This document shows, in pieces, positions 57,068 through 64,000 of a stretch of DNA of 64,000 nt. The notes under the pieces are model-generated. The model saw only the letters and a list, made by a program, of their open reading frames with translations, did not search any database and was not told where the DNA came from. The translations under genes were made by a program, and so were the position numbers. Source of the stretch: Flavobacterium taihuense (lineage in GTDB: Bacteria > Bacteroidota > Bacteroidia > Flavobacteriales > Flavobacteriaceae). Position 1 is the stretch's first letter. Every line of letters begins with the position of its first letter. The stretch is from positions 62,001 through 126,000 of the forward strand of contig NZ_JAHWYN010000002.1 in assembly GCF_019351435.1 (NCBI RefSeq), read 5' to 3'.

Positions 57068-58180
57068 TTATTTTAGGGCACCAACAATTAATTGTGCTGT
57101 TTTTTTACTGGCTCCTATTCCGCCGAGTTTTTCTTCTAGTAAATCGTAGTTTTCAAGAAGTGTTTTGCGGTAATTGGGTTCCAGAACTTTGGTTAATTCT
57201 TCTCGAATGCGTTTGGTTGAGCAATCGTCTTGAATTAATTCGGTTACGACTTCTCTGTCCATGATTAGGTTTACGAGTGAAATGTATTTTAAAGTGATGA
57301 TGCGTTTGGCAATTTGGTAGGAAGCCCAACTGCCTTTGTAGCAAACGACTTCGGGAACTTTGAAAAGCGCCGTTTCTAGTGTTGCGGTTCCTGAGGTCAC
57401 CAATGCTGCGGTCGAATTGCGCAATAAAGCATAAGTTTTGTTCGAAATGAATTTTATGTTTTCGCCAGATATGAATTGTTGGTAAAATGATAATTCCTGA
57501 CTTGGTGCTCCCGCAATTACAAATTGATAATTGGGAAAATCGTTAACAACGCTTAGCATTACGGATAACATTTTGCTGATTTCCTGTTTTCGACTTCCTG
57601 GCAAAATAGCAATAATTGGTTTTTCGGACAGATGATTTTCTGCTCTAAAAGTATCAGCATCAACACCCGATTGATTGTGAATGGCATCGATTAATGGATG
57701 GCCTACAAATTCAACTGGGAAGTTATGTTTGACTTCATAGAAATCTTTTTCGAAAGGTAAAATCACGTACATTTTATCAATGTCGTGTTTGATGGCTGTG
57801 ATTCGGTTTTCTTTCCAAGCCCATATTTGTGGAGAAATATAGTAATGATTTTTGTAGCCGGTTTGTTTGGCCCATTTGGCAATTCGCATATTAAAACCTG
57901 GATAATCAATATAAATGATGATGTCTGGATTGAATTGCGTAATGTCGTTTTTGCAAATTTTAATATTATTTAAAATAGTTTTTAGGTTGAATGCTACCTC
58001 AATAAATCCCATAAAAGCTAACTGACGATAGTGTTTCACCAAAGTACCGCCTACATTTTGCATTAAATCACCACCCCAAAAACGGATGTCAGCCTTTGGA
58101 TCTTCTTCATAGATTGCTTTCATTAAATTGGATCCGTGTAAATCTCCTGAAGCTTCTCCTGCAATAATATAGTATTTCAT
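57068..58180 (-). CDS. lpxB: lipid-A-disaccharide synthase
   Basis: The 370-residue GT19 enzyme joins UDP-diacylglucosamine and lipid X to make the lipid A disaccharide. The N-terminal MKYYIIAGEASGDLHGSNLM is diagnostic, as are FMGFIEV, DYPGFNMR, ISPQIWAWKENR and ILPGSRKQEI. The start is the ATG at 58180; an upstream TTG codon is not convincing. The protein acts at the cytoplasmic face of the inner membrane. It lies downstream of a small membrane protein and surE. Confidence 0.96.
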   Translation of the reverse strand: MKYYIIAGEASGDLHGSNLMKAIYEEDPKADIRFWGGDLMQNVGGTLVKHYRQLAFMGFIEVAFNLKTILNNIKICKNDITQFNPDIIIYIDYPGFNMRIAKWAKQTGYKNHYYISPQIWAWKENRITAIKHDIDKMYVILPFEKDFYEVKHNFPVEFVGHPLIDAIHNQSGVDADTFRAENHLSEKPIIAILPGSRKQEISKMLSVMLSVVNDFPNYQFVIAGAPSQELSFYQQFISGENIKFISNKTYALLRNSTAALVTSGTATLETALFKVPEVVCYKGSWASYQIAKRIITLKYISLVNLIMDREVVTELIQDDCSTKRIREELTKVLEPNYRKTLLENYDLLEEKLGGIGASKKTAQLIVGALK

Positions 58181-58223
58181 TTGTATGATTTTTTTGGTGA
58201 ACAAATATAGTATTTATTCTTTT

Positions 58224-58496
58224 TTAAAGGAACAAAGTGACTATAGTGAGCATTATGACTGCCAAAACGACACCTCTTGCCATAAGTTCTTTATTCATTT
58301 TTAGTAAAACACCAAAGATGATTAAATCAAGTATGGAACCTAGGGCGACTATTTTTCCTAGGTGGCCTTCGCTTTTCATGGATTGAATCCCAGTTATAAA
58401 CTCGGAATGGACAACAAGAGTAATGTAGAGAAACATTCCCAATAGAGAAGCCAAGATTCCTATTACGAATCCGAAGAGTAAGTCCATTTTATTCAT
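58224..58496 (-). CDS. small membrane protein of unknown function
   Basis: The protein is 90 residues from the ATG at 58496 (an ATG 42 bp upstream is less likely). Three hydrophobic segments are visible: LLFGFVIGILASLLGMFLYI, IVALGSILDLIIFGVLL and GVVLAVIMLTIVTLFL. It lies between surE (80 bp) and lpxB (43 bp) on the same strand and is probably co-transcribed. No known family with a function comes to mind. Confidence 0.75.
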   Translation of the reverse strand: MNKMDLLFGFVIGILASLLGMFLYITLVVHSEFITGIQSMKSEGHLGKIVALGSILDLIIFGVLLKMNKELMARGVVLAVIMLTIVTLFL

Positions 58497-58576
58497 ATAT
58501 TGATAATATTTGTTTTTATTAGAGCATGGTATCGACATCCTTTCAGAATTTATTTATGTTTTGGAATCATGTCGAT

Positions 58577-59353
58577 TTAATTCCAATCTCTTTTGGTTAA
58601 GTTTTGTATGGCGTGGTGCGCAGTTAGGTCAAATTGTACTGGGACTATAGAAATAAATCCATTTAGCAAGGCCCATTCATCAGTGTCTTCGCCTTTATCC
58701 TGGTTCACAAATTCTCCAGTAAGCCAATAATAATCTTTGCCTTGTGGGGTTTTTCGCTTGTCAAATTTTTCCATCCAAAGTGCATTCGCTTGACGACAAA
58801 TTTTGATTCCTTTAATTTCTTTTTCCTTTAATTTTGGGAAATTAACATTCAAAATAACGCCTTCTGGAAGTTTATTGTTTAAAACTTCGAGGGTAATGGT
58901 TTTGATGTAGGATTTGATTTGTTCGAAATCGGCATTCCAATCGTAGTCTAATAAAGAAAAACCAATAGCTTGAATGCCTTCGATTCCTGCTTCTACAGCA
59001 GCACTCATCGTCCCGGAATAAATCACATTTATAGAGGAGTTGGATCCATGATTAATACCCGATACGCAAAGATCCGGTTTTCGTTTCAGAATTTCATTTA
59101 CAGCAATTTTAACGCAATCAACAGGTGTCCCAGAGCAACTGTATTCTTGAATTGTATCCTTTTCTTTTGAGATTTTATTAAGATGTAAGGTATTGTTTAT
59201 GGTGATGGCGTGACCCATAGCACTTTGAGGTTTGTCTGGCGCGACAATAACAACATCTCCTAATGTGGCCATTACTTCAATTAAAGCTCTTATTCCCGGA
59301 GCAGAAACTCCATCGTCATTTGTAATTAGTATTAAAGGCCTTTCATTTTTCAT
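58577..59353 (-). CDS. surE: 5'-nucleotidase SurE
   Basis: The 258-residue metal-dependent phosphatase has the metal-binding NDDG motif near the N-terminus (ILITNDDGVSAPGI), APDKPQSAMGHAITI, SGTPVDCVKIA and VSGINHGSN. SurE removes phosphate from nucleoside monophosphates and is linked to survival under stress. It heads the minus-strand group surE - small membrane protein - lpxB. A TACATTTG on the minus strand (59404-59411) is a possible -7 box. Confidence 0.95.
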   Translation of the reverse strand: MKNERPLILITNDDGVSAPGIRALIEVMATLGDVVIVAPDKPQSAMGHAITINNTLHLNKISKEKDTIQEYSCSGTPVDCVKIAVNEILKRKPDLCVSGINHGSNSSINVIYSGTMSAAVEAGIEGIQAIGFSLLDYDWNADFEQIKSYIKTITLEVLNNKLPEGVILNVNFPKLKEKEIKGIKICRQANALWMEKFDKRKTPQGKDYYWLTGEFVNQDKGEDTDEWALLNGFISIVPVQFDLTAHHAIQNLTKRDWN

Positions 59354-59450
59354 TTGATAACTGTTAAAAAAAAAGAATTGTTGTTAATTTTTGTCTTCGT
59401 AAACAAATGTACTAACACAAAATCTTATATTGCGAACAAATAAAAAATAT

Positions 59451-59483
59451 TTTTTTTGAGTTTTTTTTTAAAACTCAAAAAAA
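59451..59483. repeat. AT-rich perfect hairpin between surE and the protease gene
   Basis: Two perfect 14-base arms (TTTTTTTGAGTTTT / AAAACTCAAAAAAA) flank a 5-base T loop. Both neighbouring genes read away from it, so it is not an ordinary terminator. Confidence 0.8.
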
Positions 59484-59568
59484 GACTATTTACTACCTTT
59501 AACAAAAAATTATGTAGCATACTAGGGGGCTGGCATAGTTTTTAATGTAACTTAGTTAAAAAAAATTG

Positions 59569-61815
59569 ATGAATTCTATTATTAGCTTTATGAAAAGAAA
59601 TTATAAAATACTCATAGCTGTGGTATGCCTTTCGGTGACCTTATTTGCCTTTAATATTAATTCAAAGAAATCAGTCGATCCAGAAAGAGATAAACTGCTT
59701 TTGGAGTTGTTGACATTTGTAATTGAAAAGGGACATTATAATCCTGCAGTTATCGATGATAATTTTTCGAAAGGGGTTTACAAAGATTATATTGCTGCAC
59801 TAGATCCGTCTAAGCGTTTTTTCCTGCAGTCTGATATTAGTGAGTTTTCCAAATTTGAATTGGAATTAGACGATCAATTGATTAATAAGGATTTAACGTT
59901 TTTTAACCTTACCTATGATCGTTTGATGCTTCGTATGGAAGAGAGCAAAAAAATATTTAAAGACATTTTAAGCAAACCCTTTGACTATAGTGTTGATGAA
60001 GATTTTAATGTTGATTATGATAAAGCTCCATATGCTAAAAATACTGCTGAACTGAAAGAAAGATGGAGAAAGCAAATAAAGTTGTCTACATTGTCATCTT
60101 TTACAGATAAGAAAAAAAACGAAGAAGATAGAAAAGAAGGAAAACAAGTTGTGTTTTCTGGTTCTTCGTCTGCTATTGATAAACAAAAATTAGAGGAGGA
60201 CAAAAAGATAAATGATTCTCAATATGTTATGAAATCTGATGAAGTCCTAGAAAAAGAAACAAGAGAAAGCTCTTTGAATTCATTGAATGAATCCTTTGGA
60301 TTTATGAATGAACTAAAGAGAGACGATTGGTTTACATTATATATTAATTCTATCATGTCTCGTTTTGATCCTCACACTACTTATTTTGCTCCAGAAGAAA
60401 AAGAAAGATTTGACGTGAGTATGAGTGGTAAATTGGAAGGTATTGGAGCTAGGTTGCAAAAGAAAAATGATTATACCGAAATTTCAGAATTAATATCAGG
60501 TGGGCCAGCTTGGAGAGGAAAGCAATTGGAAGCAGGTGATTTAGTGATGAAAGTAGCTCAAGGTAATGGTGTTCCTGTAGATGTTGTAGGGATGCGTTTG
60601 GATGATGTAGTTAAAAAAATTAAGGGACCTAAGGGTTCTGAAGTTCGTCTTACCGTTAAAAAAGTTGATGGAACTATTCAAGTTATTTCCATAATAAGAG
60701 ATATTGTAGAAATAGAAGAAACATATGCTAAATCTAGCGTTGTAGATAAAAATGGTTTGAAGTATGGTGTTATTTATTTGCCTAAATTCTATATCGATTT
60801 TGAAAATAAAGATGGAAGAGACGCAGGTAAAGATATTGCACTAGAGGTTGATCGTTTGAAAAAAGCGGGTGTGAAAGGTATTGCTCTAGATGTACGTGAT
60901 GATGGAGGAGGTTCTTTGTCAACGGTAGTGGATATTGCTGGTTTGTTTATAGAACAAGGTCCAATTGTTCAAATAAAATCAGCGGGTAAGAAAAAAGAAA
61001 TTTTGTACGATACCGATAAAAAAATCGAATGGGATGGTCCATTGGTTATTATGGTTAATGAATTTTCTGCTTCTGCTTCAGAGATTTTGGCAGCTGCAAT
61101 CCAAGATTATAAAAGAGGAATTATTATTGGAAGCAAACAAACCTATGGAAAAGGAACAGTTCAAAATGTGATTGACTTAAATCAATTTGTTCGTAACAGT
61201 TCTGCAGGAGATTTAGGAGCATTGAAAACCACCACTCAGAAATTTTATAGAATTAATGGTGGTTCCACTCAATTAGAAGGAGTAAGTAGTGATGTCGTAA
61301 TGCCGGATCGTTATGCTTATTTAAAAATGGGAGAACGAGATGAAGAGAATGCAATGCCATGGGATAAAATTGATCCAGCGCCTTATACCGTTTGGAATAA
61401 TACTTCAAAATTTGATCAAGCGATTATCAATAGTAAAAAGAGAATTGAAAATAATATTCAATTTAAATTGATTGAAGAAAATGCTAAATGGATTGATAGT
61501 AGAAGTGCCGAAAACAACTATAGCTTAAATATTGATAAATTCAAAATAGCACAAAAGCAAATTGAAGAGACCGCTAAAAAGTTTAAGCCAATTTTAGATT
61601 ATAAAAACAGTTTGAAATTCACTTCATTGCCATATGAATTAGATGGTATGAGCAAAGATCCCGTTTTAAAAGAAAAGAGAGAAAGATGGCATGAAAGTTT
61701 GGCTAAAGACATTTATGTTGAAGAAGCTTTGAATGTGTTGGATGATTTACAAACAAAATCAATTGTAAAAACTAGCCTTCCAGGTGATAAAAAAGGGAAG
61801 TTAGTTAAGTCATAA
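59569..61815 (+). CDS. S41 carboxy-terminal processing protease (tail-specific protease), copy A
   Basis: The 748-residue protein (ATG at 59569; a TTG one codon earlier is not needed) has an N-terminal membrane anchor or signal (ILIAVVCLSVTLFAFNIN), a long helical N-terminal region (TSP N-terminal domain), a PDZ domain at about residues 255-345, and the S41 protease domain. The catalytic serine is in SASASE (500-505) and the lysine is Lys528 in TYGKGTVQ. It is the large Prc type. It carries a 24-residue lysine- and serine-rich stretch after LSSFTDK that copy B lacks. Confidence 0.93.
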   Translation: MNSIISFMKRNYKILIAVVCLSVTLFAFNINSKKSVDPERDKLLLELLTFVIEKGHYNPAVIDDNFSKGVYKDYIAALDPSKRFFLQSDISEFSKFELELDDQLINKDLTFFNLTYDRLMLRMEESKKIFKDILSKPFDYSVDEDFNVDYDKAPYAKNTAELKERWRKQIKLSTLSSFTDKKKNEEDRKEGKQVVFSGSSSAIDKQKLEEDKKINDSQYVMKSDEVLEKETRESSLNSLNESFGFMNELKRDDWFTLYINSIMSRFDPHTTYFAPEEKERFDVSMSGKLEGIGARLQKKNDYTEISELISGGPAWRGKQLEAGDLVMKVAQGNGVPVDVVGMRLDDVVKKIKGPKGSEVRLTVKKVDGTIQVISIIRDIVEIEETYAKSSVVDKNGLKYGVIYLPKFYIDFENKDGRDAGKDIALEVDRLKKAGVKGIALDVRDDGGGSLSTVVDIAGLFIEQGPIVQIKSAGKKKEILYDTDKKIEWDGPLVIMVNEFSASASEILAAAIQDYKRGIIIGSKQTYGKGTVQNVIDLNQFVRNSSAGDLGALKTTTQKFYRINGGSTQLEGVSSDVVMPDRYAYLKMGERDEENAMPWDKIDPAPYTVWNNTSKFDQAIINSKKRIENNIQFKLIEENAKWIDSRSAENNYSLNIDKFKIAQKQIEETAKKFKPILDYKNSLKFTSLPYELDGMSKDPVLKEKRERWHESLAKDIYVEEALNVLDDLQTKSIVKTSLPGDKKGKLVKS

Positions 61816-61847
61816 AATTTTTCTTTATTTTTAAACAATAATAAACG

Positions 61848-61877
61848 AACGCTTCAATATATTTTGAAGCGTTTTTT
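61848..61877 (+). terminator. terminator between the two protease genes
   Basis: A 10-bp stem (AACGCTTCAA / TTGAAGCGTT) with a 6-base loop and T-run lies 32 bp after copy A. Copy B should therefore have its own promoter. Confidence 0.85.
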
Positions 61878-61926
61878 ATTGGTATTAATTGTTAAATAAT
61901 GGGGTAAACAGTTTTCTATCAATTGA

Positions 61927-61961
61927 TTTGTTTAAGTTGATAAAACTAATTTATATCTTTA
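61927..61961 (+). promoter_or_regulatory. possible promoter of protease copy B
   Basis: TTTG (61927-61930) and TATCTTTA (61954-61961, one mismatch to TAnnTTTG) are 23 bases apart. They lie between the terminator of copy A and the start of copy B. The match is imperfect. Confidence 0.35.
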
Positions 61962-62113
61962 GAAAGTATTATGTGGAAACTTTATGGCGATATAGATTTT
62001 AATGTGTTTTAAACCTATATATTAGCCTTATACAAGTAAAAAATCAGTAAATAAGAATTGGACAGCAACTGTACAAATGGCGATCAGGGAAATTAAAAAT
62101 AATATATCTACTT

Positions 62114-64000
62114 ATGAAAAATAATTATAGAATACTCATAGCGGTAGGATGTCTTTCAGTTACTTTATTTGCCTTTACAGCTAATTCAAAAAAAGCAGTG
62201 GATCCAGATAGAGATAAATTGTTATTGGAATTATTAACATTTGTAATAGAGAAAGGACATTATAACCCAGCAGTTATAGATAATAATTTTTCAAAAGGAG
62301 TTTACAAAGATTATATAGCTGCTTTGGATCCTTCGAAACGTTTTTTTTTGCAGTCAGATATCAATGAATTTTCAAAATTTGAATTGGAATTAGATGATCA
62401 ACTAACTAATAAAGATTTGACTTTCTTTAATCTTACTTACGATCGATTGATGCTTCGTATGGAAGAAAGCAGTAAAATATACAAAGACATATTAAACACC
62501 CCTTTTGATTATAGAATTGAAGAAGATTTTAATGTAGATTATGATAAAGCTTCGTTTGCCAAAAACACAGCAGAGTTAAAAGAAAAATGGAGAAAACAAA
62601 TAAAGCTAACTACTCTTTCATCACTTACTGATAAGCAAAAATTAGAAGTAGAAAAAAGAATAAAAAATCCAGTCTACGTTATGAAATCGGACGTAGTATT
62701 GGAAAAAGAAACAAGAGATAGCTCATTAGAATCATTGAATGACTCTTTTGGATTTATGTATGATTTAAAAAGAGACGATTGGTTTACATTGTATATCAAT
62801 TCTATTATGTCTCAATTTGACCCGCATACATCTTACTTTGCACCCGAAGAGAAAGAACGTTTTGATACCAGTATGAGTGGTAAATTTGAGGGTATTGGTG
62901 CGCAATTACAAAAGAAAAACGATTACATAGAGATTTCAGAACTTATATCCGGAGGCCCGGCTTGGAGAGGAAAGCAATTAGAAAAAGGAGACTTAATTAT
63001 GAAAGTGGCTCAGTCAAATGGTGTTGCTGTAGATATAGTTGGGATGCGTTTGACCGAAGTTATCAAAAAAATAAAAGGACCAAAAGGCTCTGAAGTTCGC
63101 CTTACGGTAAAAAAAACAGACGGAACTATACAAGTCATTTCTATCATAAGAGATATTATTGAGATCGAAGAAACGTATGTAAAGTCAAGTGTTGTTGAGA
63201 AAAATGGTTTGAAATACGGAATTATTTATTTGCCAAAATTTTATATTGATTTTGAAAATAAAGACAGAAGAGATGCAGGAAAAGATGTTGCTTTAGAAGT
63301 AGATCGTTTGAAACAATCAGGTGTTAATGGTATTGTTTTAGATGTTCGCGATGATGGCGGAGGGTCTTTGTCTACAGTTGTTAATATTGCAGGTTTGTTT
63401 ATTGAAGAAGGACCAATAGTTCAAATAAAAACAGCAAGTAAGAAAAAAGAAATTTTGTATGATACCGATAAGGAGATAAAATGGGATGGTCCATTGGTAA
63501 TCATGGTAAATGAATTTTCAGCATCGGCTTCAGAGATTTTGGCGGCAGCTATACAGGATTATAAAAGAGGTATAATAGTCGGCAGTAAGCAAACTTACGG
63601 TAAAGGAACGGTTCAAAGAGTAATTGACTTGAATCAATATGCAAAGAATAGTGTATTCGGGGATTTTGGGGCTTTGAAAACAACTATTCAAAAGTTTTAT
63701 CGAATTACTGGAGGTTCTACTCAGCTTGATGGTGTAAGTAGCGATATCATTATGCCAGATCGCTATGCCTATTTAAAGATGGGAGAACGTGATGAAGCAC
63801 ATGCATTGCCTTGGGATAAAATTGATCCAACTGCTTATACAGTTTGGAATAATACTTCTAAATTTGAGCAAGCGATTATTAACAGTAAAAAGAGAATTGA
63901 AAAAGACATTTATTTTCAACTGATTGAAGAGAATGCTAAGTGGATTGATAGCAGAAGTGGCGAAAATAACTATAGTTTAAATATAGATAAATTTAAAGGA
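62114..64000 (+). CDS. S41 carboxy-terminal processing protease, copy B (3' end outside window)
   Basis: Reading from the ATG at 62114 gives 629 codons without a stop up to the window end. The protein is collinear with copy A from its first residues (MKNNYRILIAVGCLSVTLFAF) to the edge. It keeps the PDZ domain, the catalytic SASASE motif and the TYGKGTVQ lysine motif, so it should be active. It lacks the 24-residue linker of copy A after LSSLTDK. Its first Met aligns with Met8 of copy A (MKRNYKI), which suggests copy A might also start there. The two genes are a tandem duplication. Confidence 0.92.
   Translation, partial: MKNNYRILIAVGCLSVTLFAFTANSKKAVDPDRDKLLLELLTFVIEKGHYNPAVIDNNFSKGVYKDYIAALDPSKRFFLQSDINEFSKFELELDDQLTNKDLTFFNLTYDRLMLRMEESSKIYKDILNTPFDYRIEEDFNVDYDKASFAKNTAELKEKWRKQIKLTTLSSLTDKQKLEVEKRIKNPVYVMKSDVVLEKETRDSSLESLNDSFGFMYDLKRDDWFTLYINSIMSQFDPHTSYFAPEEKERFDTSMSGKFEGIGAQLQKKNDYIEISELISGGPAWRGKQLEKGDLIMKVAQSNGVAVDIVGMRLTEVIKKIKGPKGSEVRLTVKKTDGTIQVISIIRDIIEIEETYVKSSVVEKNGLKYGIIYLPKFYIDFENKDRRDAGKDVALEVDRLKQSGVNGIVLDVRDDGGGSLSTVVNIAGLFIEEGPIVQIKTASKKKEILYDTDKEIKWDGPLVIMVNEFSASASEILAAAIQDYKRGIIVGSKQTYGKGTVQRVIDLNQYAKNSVFGDFGALKTTIQKFYRITGGSTQLDGVSSDIIMPDRYAYLKMGERDEAHALPWDKIDPTAYTVWNNTSKFEQAIINSKKRIEKDIYFQLIEENAKWIDSRSGENNYSLNIDKFKG

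Noticed and set aside
58181..58204. TTG start for an eight-residue longer LpxB
   Set aside because: The ATG at 58180 starts the conserved MKYYIIAGEASGD segment.

Overview
The window is a 64 kb piece of an AT-rich Bacteroidota chromosome, most likely Flavobacterium or a close relative. Supporting signs are the many polysaccharide-degrading enzymes with signal peptides, a class II HMG-CoA reductase, an NADH-dehydrogenase operon whose NuoG is short, promoters of the TTG / TAnnTTTG type, no clear Shine-Dalgarno sequences, and small structured intergenic repeats. I see no phage, insertion sequence or CRISPR array. One tRNA gene (Phe) is present.

Region 1 (1-17989, + strand) is a run of secreted carbohydrate-active enzymes: GH2 (5' end outside the window), GH31, GH97, GH3, GH39, GH3, a BACON-GH5 lipoprotein, a CE20-like acetylesterase and GH95. 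The combination of endo-glucanase, alpha-xylosidase, beta-galactosidase, alpha-fucosidase, beta-glucosidase and acetylesterase matches what is needed to take apart acetylated, galactosylated and fucosylated xyloglucan. The SusB-type GH97 and the GH39 do not fit the standard set. The SusC/SusD pair and the regulator are not in view and probably lie upstream. Two copies of a structured repeat and a nested palindrome lie in the gaps of this cluster.

Region 2 (17954-22030) holds a minus-strand group (ArsR-type regulator, DsbA-like protein, Gfo/Idh/MocA oxidoreductase) and a TPR protein. Region 3 (22187-35224, minus) is a complete 14-gene nuoA-N operon with a good promoter in front of nuoA and a hairpin terminator after nuoN. 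A structured repeat interrupts it between nuoH and nuoI. Region 4 (35467-39533) has a cold-shock protein, aspS, two small proteins, long intergenic stretches and tRNA-Phe.

Region 5 (39634-45889, +) is an envelope cluster: coaX, an unknown outer-membrane barrel, lptC, a small membrane protein, a CBS/CorC-family protein and a PpiD-like foldase. Region 6 (45973-48272, minus) carries a GHMP kinase and HMG-CoA reductase of the mevalonate pathway. Region 7 (48609-54745, +) is a peptide-scavenging group: a dipeptidyl peptidase IV, two POT transporters and a thioredoxin-like protein. Region 8 (54756-59353, minus) has comEC, lpxB, a small membrane protein and surE. Region 9 (59569-64000, +) is a tandem pair of S41 tail-specific proteases, the second cut by the window end.

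All assignments come from reading motifs and gene order by eye; no database search was run.
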